The position numbers were made by a program, and so were the translations under genes. A stretch of 64,000 nt of DNA from Bacteroidota bacterium. Lineage in GTDB: Bacteria > Bacteroidota > Bacteroidia > Flavobacteriales > Schleiferiaceae. Where the stretch lies: the NCBI GenBank assembly GCA_024742495.1, contig JANSYJ010000010.1, positions 1 to 64,000 on the forward strand, given 5' to 3'. The notes under the pieces were generated by a model. That model did no database searches, was not told the DNA's origin, and saw only the letters and a list, made by a program, of their open reading frames with translations. Shown here piece after piece: positions 25,290 through 34,075 of the stretch. How positions within the stretch are numbered: the stretch's first letter is position 1; each line of letters opens with the position of its first letter.

Positions 25290-26111
25290 ATGTACTCCTT
25301 AGATACAGCCGCTATTATTGTAATGGCCTTAAACTTAATTGTTTCATGGTCGGCCTTTCAAAATCGCGCGCGTTTCGAAGATACCTTACTGCGGGTAGGT
25401 AGTCTTAATGACGGTCAGTGGTATCGCCTCTTCAGCTCCGCTTTTGTACACGTAGATTGGACGCATTTCTTTTTCAATATGTTCAGTCTATTCGTTTTTG
25501 CGGGCAAGGTTGAGGGAAACCTTGGCAGCGCCTTCTTCATTTTAATCTACTTAGGCAGTTTATTAGGAGGTAACCTTTTAGCTTGGTTTTATCATCGTAC
25601 TAATCCCGAGTATCGCGCAGTTGGTGCCTCTGGAGCGGTAAGTGGAATAATCTTTAGTGCTATTATTCTAGAGCCCGGCATGAACCTCTATATCTTTCTA
25701 ATACCTTTTCCCATCCCAGCGTGGATTTATGGTTTGATATTTATCTTTTACTCTATCTATGGCATTGGAAGGCAGCATGATAATATTGGTCATGAGGCCC
25801 ATTTGGGCGGAGCCCTTAGCGGTTTAGCCTTAACCTTAATTTTAGCGCCTTTTGTAATTCAAGAAAACGCACTTACAATACTTTATTTGGCGGTGCCTAG
25901 TTTGGCCTTTTTAATCATCATGTTCTTCAAGCCGCAATTGCTATTGTGGAATTATGGCAATGGAAAACAAAACTTTACTGTCGACGATCACTATCACGAG
26001 AATAAATCCGAGCAAGAGAAGGAGCTAAATCGAATTTTAGAAAAGGTAAAACGTTCAGGAGCAGAATCCTTAAGCCCAGAGGAAAGGCATTTTATAGAAC
26101 GGCATTTTTAA
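25290..26111 (+). CDS. Rhomboid family intramembrane serine protease
   Basis: 273 residues with six membrane helices plus a charged cytoplasmic tail. The catalytic dyad is S114 in VGASGAVSGI and H171 in GHEAHLGGALSG. The supporting FVHVDWTHFFFNMFSL segment and the HxxxN motif of helix 2 are present. Rhomboids cleave transmembrane helices of other proteins; the substrate is unknown. The tail (about 215-273) has a charged helical stretch of the SHOCT type (ELNRILEKVKRSGAESLSPEERHFIERHF). Together with the DUF4199 gene it forms a two-gene unit. Confidence 0.93.
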   Translation: MYSLDTAAIIVMALNLIVSWSAFQNRARFEDTLLRVGSLNDGQWYRLFSSAFVHVDWTHFFFNMFSLFVFAGKVEGNLGSAFFILIYLGSLLGGNLLAWFYHRTNPEYRAVGASGAVSGIIFSAIILEPGMNLYIFLIPFPIPAWIYGLIFIFYSIYGIGRQHDNIGHEAHLGGALSGLALTLILAPFVIQENALTILYLAVPSLAFLIIMFFKPQLLLWNYGNGKQNFTVDDHYHENKSEQEKELNRILEKVKRSGAESLSPEERHFIERHF

Positions 26112-26150
26112 GTGCAGAGAATGGTTATTTTAGCCGCTTAAATACTGAAC

Positions 26151-26966
26151 ATGGCCAATAATTTATTAGCAGGAAAGAAGGGAATTATTTTTGGAGCGCT
26201 TAACGAAGACTCTATTGCCTGGAAAATTGCCGAGAAAGCACATGAGCAAGGTGCACAATTTGTACTCACCAATGCTCCCGTTGCAATGCGCATGGGCGAA
26301 ATCAACAAACTCGCTGAAAAAACCGGATCAGAAATTATTCCCGCTGATGCCACTAATATGGATGACCTCAATAACCTTATTGAGAAGTCCATGGAGATTT
26401 TAGGCGGTAAACTAGATTTTATACTTCACAGCATAGGCATGAGTATTAATGTGCGCAAAGGCAAGCATTATACAGAAATGAACTATGGCTGGTTAGAGAA
26501 AGGTTGGGATGTAAGTGCCGTTTCCTTTCACCGTGTAATGCAAGTAGCATGGAAACGTGAAGCAATGAGCGAGTGGGGTAGTATTTTGGCCCTTACTTAT
26601 ATCGCTGCTCAGCGTACCTTCCCCGATTATAATGACATGGCCGATAATAAGGCCTATTTAGAAAGTATCGCCCGTAGCTTCGGCTATCATTGGGGCGTGC
26701 GCGATAAAGTGCGTGTGAACACCATTTCTCAATCGCCAACTCCCACTACGGCAGGTAGCGGTGTTAAAGGTTTTGGTGGCTTTATTAACTACGCCGAAAA
26801 AATGAGTCCTTTAGGTAATGCTACTGCCGATGATTGTGCAGATTATGCCATTAGCTTATTTAGTGACCTTACGCGTAAAGTAACCATGCAAAATCTCTTT
26901 CACGATGGAGGCTTTAGCAATACTGGCGTGAGCGATGCCATTATTGAGCGCTTCGACGAAGATTAA
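26151..26966 (+). CDS. fabI: Enoyl-[acyl-carrier-protein] reductase (NADH)
   Basis: A 271-residue short-chain dehydrogenase of the FabI type, performing the last reduction of each fatty-acid elongation cycle. GIIFGALNEDSIAWKIAEKA is the divergent nucleotide-binding motif of FabI, HSIGM follows, and the catalytic Y-x6-K pair is Y160/K167 in PDYNDMADNKAYLES. The C-terminal DDCADYAISLFSDL ... HDGGFSNTG is standard. The length is slightly longer than E. coli FabI. A rho-independent terminator starts about 20 bp after the stop. Confidence 0.94.
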   Translation: MANNLLAGKKGIIFGALNEDSIAWKIAEKAHEQGAQFVLTNAPVAMRMGEINKLAEKTGSEIIPADATNMDDLNNLIEKSMEILGGKLDFILHSIGMSINVRKGKHYTEMNYGWLEKGWDVSAVSFHRVMQVAWKREAMSEWGSILALTYIAAQRTFPDYNDMADNKAYLESIARSFGYHWGVRDKVRVNTISQSPTPTTAGSGVKGFGGFINYAEKMSPLGNATADDCADYAISLFSDLTRKVTMQNLFHDGGFSNTGVSDAIIERFDED

Positions 26967-26987
26967 GCCCAAAAGGCAATAGAATTT

Positions 26988-27023
26988 AAAAAACCTCTTC
27001 CTACTCTAGGAGGCGGTTTTTTT
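26988..27023 (+). terminator. Intrinsic terminator of fabI
   Basis: AAAACC.CTTCCTA pairs with TAGGAGG.GGTTTT (one T.C mismatch) around a CTC loop, followed by a T7 run. Confidence 0.85.
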
Positions 27024-27163
27024 GTTTGTGTAAGATCGGATTTAGACGCTTTACACTTTCCATCAGAGCTTATTTAAGCGGAATATGTCCACAATGTTAA
27101 AAACATGTGGAAAAAGCCTCTAATTAGGCATGGACAAAGGCTTTCAAGCTATATTGAATTGGG

Positions 27164-27171
27164 TATCTTTG
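27164..27171 (+). promoter_or_regulatory. Candidate -7 promoter element of gyrB
   Basis: TATCTTTG, an exact TAnnTTTG match, 32 bases before the gyrB ATG at 27204. Confidence 0.55.
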
Positions 27172-27203
27172 AGAATTATCACATTTAGCGTAACTGCAAG
27201 AAT

Positions 27204-29147
27204 ATGAGTGAAGTACAAAAAGATTATGGCGCCAGTAGCATTCAGGTCCTCGAAGGCTTAGAAGCGGTACGAAAGCGTCCTTCGATGTATATCGGAGATG
27301 TTGGAGTAAAAGGTTTACACCATTTGGTATATGAGGTGGTGGATAACTCCATTGATGAGGCCCTCGCTGGGCATTGTGATACCATCTTGGTAACCATAAA
27401 TAAGGACAATTCCATCACCGTAAAGGATAATGGTAGGGGTATTCCAACTGATATACACGAAAAAGAAGGTCGTTCTGCGGTAGAAGTAGTAATGACCGTG
27501 CTCCACGCTGGTGGTAAGTTTGATAAAGATTCCTATAAAGTTTCGGGTGGCTTACACGGAGTTGGGGTTAGTTGTGTAAATGCCCTGTCCGATTACCTAC
27601 GTGTTGACGTTCACCGTCAAGGCAAAAAGTACAAGCAAGAATACAAGCGCGGGGTGCCCGATTATCCGCTTAAGGAAGAAGGTAGTACCGATTACCGAGG
27701 AACTATTGTAACCTTTAAGCCGGATCTGAGTATTTTCCAAGTCTCAGAATACCAGTATGAGATATTGGCCTCACGCCTCAGAGAATTATCTTTTCTAAAT
27801 AAGGGAATCACCATTGAGCTTACCGACCTTAGGGAAGAGGATGAAGATGGAAATCCGATTTCAGAACGCTTCTTTAGTGAAGGTGGATTAGGAGAATTTG
27901 TGGAGTTTATTGATAGTAACCGTGAAAAGCTAATGCCTACGGTAATTAGCATGGAAGGGGAACGCAATAACATTCCGGTGGAAGTGGCAATGCATTACAA
28001 TACTTCCTACAGTGAGAATATCCATTCTTATGTAAACAATATTAATACCCACGAAGGAGGAACTCACCTTGCCGGCTTCAGAAGGTCACTTACCCGTACC
28101 TTAAAGCGCTACGCTGATGAAAGTGGCATTCTTACCAAGGAAAAGGTGGAAGTTAGCGGCGACGACTTCCGAGAAGGATTAACCGCAGTAATCTCCGTGA
28201 AGGTAATGGAGCCTCAGTTTGAAGGCCAAACCAAAACCAAGCTGGGTAATTCCGAGGTTTCGGGTGCGGTAGACCAATTAGTTGGAGAAATGCTTTCCAA
28301 TTACCTGGAAGAAAATCCCAATGAAGCTAAAACCATCGTGCAAAAAGTAATTCTTGCCGCCAAAGCTCGAGTTGCTGCGAAGAAGGCACGTGAGATGGTG
28401 CAAAGAAAAACCGTGATGGGCGGCACTAGTCTGCCAGGTAAGCTTTCGGATTGCTCGGAAACAGACCCTGAAATCTGTGAAATATTCCTAGTGGAGGGCG
28501 ACTCGGCTGGAGGTACAGCCAAACAAGGTAGAGATCGAAATTTCCAGGCGATTTTACCCTTAAGAGGAAAAATCCTCAATGTTGAAAAGGCCATGCAGCA
28601 TAAGGTCTTTGAGAATGAGGAGATCAAAAATATATTCACCGCTCTTGGTGTAAGCATTGGAACCGAAGAGGATTCCAAAGCTTTAAATGTTGCCAAGCTC
28701 CGCTATCATAAGATTATTATCATGTGTGATGCGGATGTGGATGGTAGTCACATCTCGACCCTAATTTTAACTTTCTTCTTCCGCTATATGAAGGAGCTAA
28801 TTGAAAGCGGTCATATTTACATTGCAGCCCCACCACTTTACTTAGTGAAGAAAGGAAAGAAGGAAGAGTACGCTTGGAATAATGATCAGCGTGATCTCTT
28901 AATTTCCAAGATGGGAGGGGAGAATAAATCTTCTGTAGGGGTTCAACGCTACAAAGGTTTAGGTGAGATGAACGCCGAGCAACTTTGGGTTACAACCATG
29001 GATCCAGAAAAACGAACCATGCGCCGAGTAACTATCGACAGTGCAGCAGAAGCCGATCGTATTTTCTCTATGTTAATGGGCGATGATGTACCACCGCGCA
29101 GAGAGTTTATTGAGAAAAATGCACGATATGCGAATATTGACGCTTAA
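27204..29147 (+). CDS. gyrB: DNA gyrase subunit B
   Basis: 647 residues. The ATPase subunit of gyrase, acting with GyrA (not in the window) to introduce negative supercoils. GHKL ATPase motifs: EVVDNSIDEALAG, VKDNGRGIP, SGGLHGVGVSCVNALS. The transducer contains QTKTKLGNSEV. The Toprim domain has LVEGDSAGG and IIMCDADVDGSH, and the C-terminus has QRYKGLGEMNAEQLW. It is the short form without the E. coli-type insert, as usual in Bacteroidota. A strong terminator follows directly. Confidence 0.97.
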   Translation: MSEVQKDYGASSIQVLEGLEAVRKRPSMYIGDVGVKGLHHLVYEVVDNSIDEALAGHCDTILVTINKDNSITVKDNGRGIPTDIHEKEGRSAVEVVMTVLHAGGKFDKDSYKVSGGLHGVGVSCVNALSDYLRVDVHRQGKKYKQEYKRGVPDYPLKEEGSTDYRGTIVTFKPDLSIFQVSEYQYEILASRLRELSFLNKGITIELTDLREEDEDGNPISERFFSEGGLGEFVEFIDSNREKLMPTVISMEGERNNIPVEVAMHYNTSYSENIHSYVNNINTHEGGTHLAGFRRSLTRTLKRYADESGILTKEKVEVSGDDFREGLTAVISVKVMEPQFEGQTKTKLGNSEVSGAVDQLVGEMLSNYLEENPNEAKTIVQKVILAAKARVAAKKAREMVQRKTVMGGTSLPGKLSDCSETDPEICEIFLVEGDSAGGTAKQGRDRNFQAILPLRGKILNVEKAMQHKVFENEEIKNIFTALGVSIGTEEDSKALNVAKLRYHKIIIMCDADVDGSHISTLILTFFFRYMKELIESGHIYIAAPPLYLVKKGKKEEYAWNNDQRDLLISKMGGENKSSVGVQRYKGLGEMNAEQLWVTTMDPEKRTMRRVTIDSAAEADRIFSMLMGDDVPPRREFIEKNARYANIDA

Positions 29148-29166
29148 TAATTGAAGCAAAATATCC

Positions 29167-29198
29167 AACCCCGGTTCTAAAAGTTCCGGGGTTTTTTT
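29167..29198 (+). terminator. Intrinsic terminator of gyrB
   Basis: AACCCCGG (29167-29174) and CCGGGGTT (29186-29193) are perfect arms followed by a T run that reaches into the stop codon of the convergent pabA-like gene. Confidence 0.9.
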
Positions 29199-29784
29199 AG
29201 CTCTCTATTTGTCTTTGAGCACGAATTATCCAGTTTGACAGCATTAATTTACCGCCCTCGGTCATGATGCTTTCTGGATGAAATTGTAAACCTGCTAGGG
29301 CGTAATTACTGGATTCAAAAGCCATTAGAACGCCGTTTTCACGGAAGGCAATCGCCTTAAAATGATTAGTAAACTCATCCGAAGTTTCAATGGCCCAACT
29401 GTGGTATAGTCCTACCGAAAATGACGAATCCATTCCATTGAGCAACCAAGAAGGGCCAGTCCGACTTACCTTTCGGCTAATGCCATGAGCCACTTCATCT
29501 TGATTATAGAGGGCGCCACCAAAACTTTCAGCTAAAGCTTGGGCACCCAAACAAATACCCAGTATAGGTTTTAGGGCATGAAACTTTTCAATGATAGCCA
29601 TGCAAATTCCCGCATCTTTAGGCAGTCCAGGCCCCGGTGAAAGCACAATGGCATCAAATGGAGCAATTTCCTCAATGCTTATTTCTTGGTTACGCATCAC
29701 CAAAACCTCACAATTTAAAGCGGTAAAGTAATGCTCCAAATTATAAGTAAAGGAATCGTAATTATCGATCAGTAAAAGCTTCAT
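29197..29784 (-). CDS. Anthranilate/aminodeoxychorismate synthase glutamine amidotransferase subunit
   Basis: A 195-residue class I glutamine amidotransferase that delivers ammonia to the TrpE or PabB subunit for tryptophan or folate synthesis. LLLIDNYDSFTYNLEHYF, LSPGPGLPKDAG, the nucleophile in ILGICLGAQALAESFGG and the His-Glu pair in LQFHPESIMTEGG are present. Sequence alone does not separate TrpG from PabA; the isolated position favours PabA. The frame extends 15 codons upstream, but the ATG at 29784 gives the standard MKLLLIDNYDSF start. A TCAATTTG near-consensus -7 element lies at 29802-29795. Divergent from ridA. Confidence 0.9.
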   Translation of the reverse strand: MKLLLIDNYDSFTYNLEHYFTALNCEVLVMRNQEISIEEIAPFDAIVLSPGPGLPKDAGICMAIIEKFHALKPILGICLGAQALAESFGGALYNQDEVAHGISRKVSRTGPSWLLNGMDSSFSVGLYHSWAIETSDEFTNHFKAIAFRENGVLMAFESSNYALAGLQFHPESIMTEGGKLMLSNWIIRAQRQIES

Positions 29785-29809
29785 AAATTCACGGCAAATT
29801 GAAGAAAAA

Positions 29810-30196
29810 ATGAAAGAAATCGTATACACGGATCAAGCTCCGGCACCAATTGGACCTTACTCTCAAGCGGTAGCCTATGGTAATCAAGTCTTTACTTCCG
29901 GACAAATTGCAATAAATCCTCATACCGGCGACCTGGTTTTAGATTCAATTGAAGCAGAAACCCGTCAGGTTTTGGATAATTTAAAGGCGGTTTTGGCCGC
30001 TGCAGGTTGTGAGCTATCCGATGTTTTAAAGTGTAGCATCTTTATTAGTGATATGGGACAGTTTCAGGAAATTAACAGGGTGTATGCCGATTACTTTGAA
30101 GAAGCTCATGCCCCTGCACGAGAAACAGTTCAGGTGGCCGTATTACCAAAGCATGTAAATATTGAAGTATCGGCAATTGCGATACGTAAAGGATAA
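29810..30196 (+). CDS. ridA: RidA family reactive imine/enamine deaminase
   Basis: A 128-residue YjgF/YER057c/UK114 protein that hydrolyses reactive 2-aminoacrylate and other enamine/imine intermediates left by PLP enzymes. APIGPYSQAV, FTSGQIAINPHTG, the substrate-binding arginine in HAPARETVQVAVLPK and VNIEVSAIAI are diagnostic. ATG start, with 25 bp to the divergent amidotransferase start. Lpd follows after 82 bp with its own promoter. Confidence 0.95.
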   Translation: MKEIVYTDQAPAPIGPYSQAVAYGNQVFTSGQIAINPHTGDLVLDSIEAETRQVLDNLKAVLAAAGCELSDVLKCSIFISDMGQFQEINRVYADYFEEAHAPARETVQVAVLPKHVNIEVSAIAIRKG

Positions 30197-30233
30197 AAGC
30201 AGAATTTTAGCCCAAGCCTAGCGTCTTTTCTGC

Positions 30234-30241
30234 TAAATTTG
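30234..30241 (+). promoter_or_regulatory. Candidate -7 promoter element of lpd
   Basis: TAAATTTG, an exact TAnnTTTG match, 37 bases before the ATG at 30279. Confidence 0.55.
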
Positions 30242-30278
30242 CGGCTTCCAAATTCTACAATCATTAAAGTATATTTCA

Positions 30279-31667
30279 ATGGAATTTGATTTGATCGTAT
30301 TAGGTAGCGGCCCGGGAGGATATGTTACCGCCATTCGTGCATCACAATTAGGACTAAAAACCGCCATCGTTGAGCGCGAAAGCCTAGGTGGTGTTTGTTT
30401 AAATTGGGGATGTATTCCAACCAAAGCTCTTTTAAAGAGCGCCAACGTTTTTGAATATATCAATCATGCTGCCGACTATGGTTTAAAAGTTGACAGCGCA
30501 GATAAAGATTTTGGTGCCGTTGTAAAACGCAGTCGTAGCGTGGCAGAAGGCATGAGTAATGGGGTACAATTCCTCATGAAGAAAAACAAGATTGAAGTGA
30601 TAATGGGCGAAGGGAAGGTAATTCCCGGGAAAAAGATTGAGGTAAAGTCAGAGGATGGCAGTACCAAAACCATATCGGCCAAAAATATCATTATCGCCAC
30701 TGGTGCTCGCAGTCGTGAGTTACCAAATTTACCCCAAGACGGGAAAAAGATTATCGGATATCGTCAGGCCATGGTTTTACCCGAGCAACCCAAGAAAATG
30801 GTAGTTGTGGGATCCGGCGCCATTGGAGTAGAATTTGCTTATTTCTATAAGGCCATGGGAACCGAGGTGACGGTGGTAGAGTATATGCCAAACATTGTTC
30901 CGGTTGAGGATGAAGATATATCCAAGCAATTGGAACGCACCTTTAAAAAATCCGGCATTAAGGTGATGACAAACTCTGAAGTTACTGGCGTTGATACCAG
31001 TGGTGATGGCTGTGTTGTTACCGTTAAAAATAAGAAAGGCGAGAGCACCATTGACTGTGATGTAGTCTTATCCGCAGTAGGTGTGCAAGCCAATATCGAA
31101 AACATCGGTCTAGAAGGTGTTGGCATTAAAACAGAAAAGGGCAAAATTGTCGTTGATGATTTTTATGGCACTTCTGTGGATGGTTATTATGCCATTGGCG
31201 ATTGTGTTCCTGGTCAAGCCTTAGCCCATGTTGCTTCCGCAGAAGGAATTATTTGTGTTGAGAAAATTGCTGGACATAATCCACAAGCACTAGACTACGG
31301 AAATATCCCCGGATGTACTTACTGTTCGCCGGAGATTGCCTCGGTAGGTATGACTGAAAAAGCCGCTAAAGAGGCCGGCTATGACTTAAAGGTTGGTAAA
31401 TTTCCTTTTAGTGCCAGCGGTAAAGCAAAGGCCGCCGGACATAGCGACGGTTTCGTGAAGGTAATTTTTGATGCAAAATATGGTGAGTTCTTAGGCTGCC
31501 ATATGATTGGTGCCAACGTTACTGAAATGATCGCCGAAGCAGTGGTTGCTCGTAAATTGGAAACTACCGGGATGGAAATCGTTAAATCAGTGCATCCTCA
31601 TCCAACCATGAGTGAGGCGGTAATGGAAGCTGCCGCAGCTGCCTATGATGAGGTGATTCACCTTTAA
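30279..31667 (+). CDS. lpdA: Dihydrolipoyl dehydrogenase
   Basis: A 462-residue E3 component of 2-oxoacid dehydrogenase complexes or the glycine cleavage system, reoxidising dihydrolipoamide with NAD. FAD motif LIVLGSGPGGYVTAIRASQLG, redox-active pair in GGVCLNWGCIPTKALL, NAD motif MVVVGSGAIGVEFAYFYKAMG, YAIGDCV, and the active-site base in SVHPHPTMSEAVMEAA. The normal length shows that no lipoyl domain is fused. No E1 or E2 genes are adjacent. A strong terminator follows. Confidence 0.96.
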   Translation: MEFDLIVLGSGPGGYVTAIRASQLGLKTAIVERESLGGVCLNWGCIPTKALLKSANVFEYINHAADYGLKVDSADKDFGAVVKRSRSVAEGMSNGVQFLMKKNKIEVIMGEGKVIPGKKIEVKSEDGSTKTISAKNIIIATGARSRELPNLPQDGKKIIGYRQAMVLPEQPKKMVVVGSGAIGVEFAYFYKAMGTEVTVVEYMPNIVPVEDEDISKQLERTFKKSGIKVMTNSEVTGVDTSGDGCVVTVKNKKGESTIDCDVVLSAVGVQANIENIGLEGVGIKTEKGKIVVDDFYGTSVDGYYAIGDCVPGQALAHVASAEGIICVEKIAGHNPQALDYGNIPGCTYCSPEIASVGMTEKAAKEAGYDLKVGKFPFSASGKAKAAGHSDGFVKVIFDAKYGEFLGCHMIGANVTEMIAEAVVARKLETTGMEIVKSVHPHPTMSEAVMEAAAAAYDEVIHL

Positions 31668-31689
31668 ACCTTAGGAATAAATTTCTAAT

Positions 31690-31722
31690 AACCCGGTCCT
31701 TTTTGGGGATCGGGTTTTTTTA
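31690..31722 (+). terminator. Intrinsic terminator of lpd
   Basis: AACCCGGTCC pairs with GGATCGGGTT (one G.T wobble) and is followed by a T7 tract. Confidence 0.88.
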
Positions 31723-31810
31723 TGCGCAAGTATTGACAAAAAGAGAGGTTCCAAATCTTAAAATTGCGCTAAGGGCATGTTAAAAACCAAGCTTTAACAT
31801 TTTCCGTGAA

Positions 31811-31828
31811 CTAATTTTTGAAAATTAG
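31811..31828. promoter_or_regulatory. Inverted repeat upstream of the AraC-type regulator
   Basis: CTAATTTT and AAAATTAG, 8-bp arms around TG, 55 bp before the regulator ATG. AT-rich, so chance is possible. It could be an autoregulatory site. Confidence 0.3.
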
Positions 31829-31883
31829 CCTCGCTAACCGTTAAGATCATCCCACTGCTACTCGAGCTCTAATAATTTGTGTT

Positions 31884-32786
31884 ATGGCGAGTTTGAGCTT
31901 GAGAGAGGGGGTACAAGAGCATTTAGTGCTATCCAAGTCCATATTAAATGGAATAAGTGCTGCTCCAACCTCCGATCCCTGTATTAAGTATTCCTCTGGA
32001 TACTCTATTAAGTATGCCTACAATAGTCATGAAACCTATTGGCTAAATGGCAAGAGAATTAATCTGGCTCCTGGTGAGTCACTTTTCTTAAATCTAAATT
32101 ACAATCATTCCTTACGGTCCGAATCGACTTCGCTTTCGCGAGGCCTTTGCCTGCATTACCAAGATCGTGAACTCGAGGATCTATTTGGTGCTTTGAAAAA
32201 AGAGCACGTACTGGATTATTCCATCAATGCATTGCGAAAAATCCCTGAACTCCGCTTTGAAAGAGGCAGTCATCTCAATCAAAAATTAAAGATGATTTGC
32301 CAAGATTTAGAATCAGACCTTCAGAAGATTGATGCCAATGGATTTGATACCATTTTGGAAGAAATGCTGATGGAAATTGATTGGGAACTGATAGGATTCA
32401 ATCAGCGCCTGCAAGAATTTAGTCCCGCTACACGTCAAGCCCTTGTTCGCAAGGTGATTACAGCTAGACGTTATATGAAGGAAAATCTTCATCTGGCTTT
32501 GCGCTTGGAGGATGTGGCAAAGGTGGCTGGCATTTCTCCTTTTCATTTTCAAAGACAGTATAAAAAGGCCACCGGATATAGCCCCGCACGGAGTTTAACC
32601 TATTGGAGAATTGAACGCGCAAAGAAGCTTTTGTTGCAGGATGAACATTCGGTTTTGGCCATAAGCACAATGCTGGCCTACAATGATTTACCAACTTTTT
32701 CCAAGGCCTTTAAAAGAGAAACTGGAAACAGCCCTTTGAATTGGAAATCTGAAAATCAAAAAAATTATAATAAGCTCATTTTATAG
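31884..32786 (+). CDS. AraC family transcriptional regulator
   Basis: 300 residues. The N-terminal region (about 1-165) is a probable ligand or cupin-like domain (YWLNGKRINLAPGESLFLNLNYNHSLRSES). The C-terminal AraC-type DNA-binding domain (about 190-295) has two helix-turn-helix motifs: LRLEDVAKVAGISPFHFQRQYKKATGYSP and AISTMLAYNDLPTFSKAFKRETGNSPLNW. The signal and targets are unknown, and no adjacent metabolic gene suggests one. ATG start. Confidence 0.9.
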   Translation: MASLSLREGVQEHLVLSKSILNGISAAPTSDPCIKYSSGYSIKYAYNSHETYWLNGKRINLAPGESLFLNLNYNHSLRSESTSLSRGLCLHYQDRELEDLFGALKKEHVLDYSINALRKIPELRFERGSHLNQKLKMICQDLESDLQKIDANGFDTILEEMLMEIDWELIGFNQRLQEFSPATRQALVRKVITARRYMKENLHLALRLEDVAKVAGISPFHFQRQYKKATGYSPARSLTYWRIERAKKLLLQDEHSVLAISTMLAYNDLPTFSKAFKRETGNSPLNWKSENQKNYNKLIL

Positions 32787-32907
32787 CCAACTTACTTAGG
32801 ATTAAAAGCGTTACAACTACGGATTCTTCAAAACTTTTGTTCGCACTTAACCAATTTGAAATCCTTTTAAACCAGATCTAGCTAGGCTTAGATTTATTGG
32901 TTATCCG

Positions 32908-32935
32908 GAAAGCCTGCTCGAAAGAGCGGGCTTTC
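32908..32935 (+). terminator. Hairpin after the AraC-type gene
   Basis: GAAAGCCTGCTC and GAGCGGGCTTTC, 12-bp arms with one T.G wobble and a GAAA tetraloop. The downstream T-tract is weak, so it may be a terminator or a transcript-stabilising hairpin. Confidence 0.6.
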
Positions 32936-33011
32936 AAATTTCTAGTCATTATTTTCTTTGATAACCAATTACAGAATGTAACTTCATAGCCAAATTATCT
33001 TTTTAGGGAAT

Positions 33012-34073
33012 ATGCCAGGGAGCTCTTTTGGTAAATTATTGGTATTGAGTACATTCGGGGAATCTCACGGTCCTGCTATAGGAGGAGTGCTTGATGGTTT
33101 CCCGGCAGGAATTAAGATTGATGAGGACTTTATTCAATCTCAGATGGATCGGCGCAAGCCAGGTCAATCGAAAATTAGTAGCCAGCGTAAAGAAAGCGAT
33201 CAGGTTCAAATTCTTTCGGGAGTATTTAATGGCATAAGCACCGGTACCTCAATAGGACTCTTAATTCCCAATAATGATGCGAAATCTAAAGACTACGATC
33301 ATTTAAAAGATAGTTATCGCCCCTCTCACGCGGATCGTGTATTTCAGCAGAAATATGGTCATCGCGATTACCGCGGTGGGGGACGTGCATCGGCCCGTGA
33401 AACCGCAGTTAGAGTGGCGGCCGGCGCATTAGCCGCTCAAATTATCCCCAAGGTGAAAATTCAGGCCTATGTGAGTGCTGTTGGTCCCAATAGCTTAGAC
33501 CCGGCCCTTGACCTGGACCTATCCCAAATTGATGCTCATATTAGTCGCTGCCCAGATGCCGCTACCGCTGCAATTTTCGAGGAAGCGATTCTCAAAGCTC
33601 GTAAAAGTGGCGACTCCCTAGGCGGTATAATCAGCTGCCGGATTAGTGGCGTAGAGCCTGGCCTTGGAGAGCCCGTTTTTGATAAACTACATGCTAATCT
33701 GGCGAAAGCCATGATGAGTATAAATGCTGTGAAGGGTTTTGAAATAGGTAGTGGTTTTGCGGCCGCCAAAATGAAAGGCTCCGAACACAATGATACTTAC
33801 AATGACCGCGGCGAACGGACTTCCAATAATGCCGGTGGAGTGGAAGGAGGAATCTCAACAGGAGCGGATCTATTTTTTCGTGTGGCCTTTAAACCGGTAG
33901 CAACCATTATGCAGGATCAACAGGGTTTAAATAGCGAAGGTGAGCCGGAAATTATTAAGGGAAAAGGTCGACACGACCCTTGCGTGGTTCCCCGTGCAGT
34001 GCCAATTGTTGAGGCGATGGCCGCCTTGGTTTTGGCCGATCATTATTTACTAAATCGTAGCTCAAAAATATAA
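33012..34073 (+). CDS. aroC: Chorismate synthase
   Basis: 353 residues, FMN-dependent, converting 5-enolpyruvylshikimate-3-phosphate to chorismate. [25 protein letters not shown], the [34 protein letters not shown] signature, [15 protein letters not shown] and the C-terminal [25 protein letters not shown] are present. Normal length. The seven bases before the ATG follow a near-match TATCTTTT. The gltP-like gene begins 3 bp after the stop, starting a run of four genes. Confidence 0.96.
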   Translation: MPGSSFGKLLVLSTFGESHGPAIGGVLDGFPAGIKIDEDFIQSQMDRRKPGQSKISSQRKESDQVQILSGVFNGISTGTSIGLLIPNNDAKSKDYDHLKDSYRPSHADRVFQQKYGHRDYRGGGRASARETAVRVAAGALAAQIIPKVKIQAYVSAVGPNSLDPALDLDLSQIDAHISRCPDAATAAIFEEAILKARKSGDSLGGIISCRISGVEPGLGEPVFDKLHANLAKAMMSINAVKGFEIGSGFAAAKMKGSEHNDTYNDRGERTSNNAGGVEGGISTGADLFFRVAFKPVATIMQDQQGLNSEGEPEIIKGKGRHDPCVVPRAVPIVEAMAALVLADHYLLNRSSKI

Positions 34074-34075
34074 TT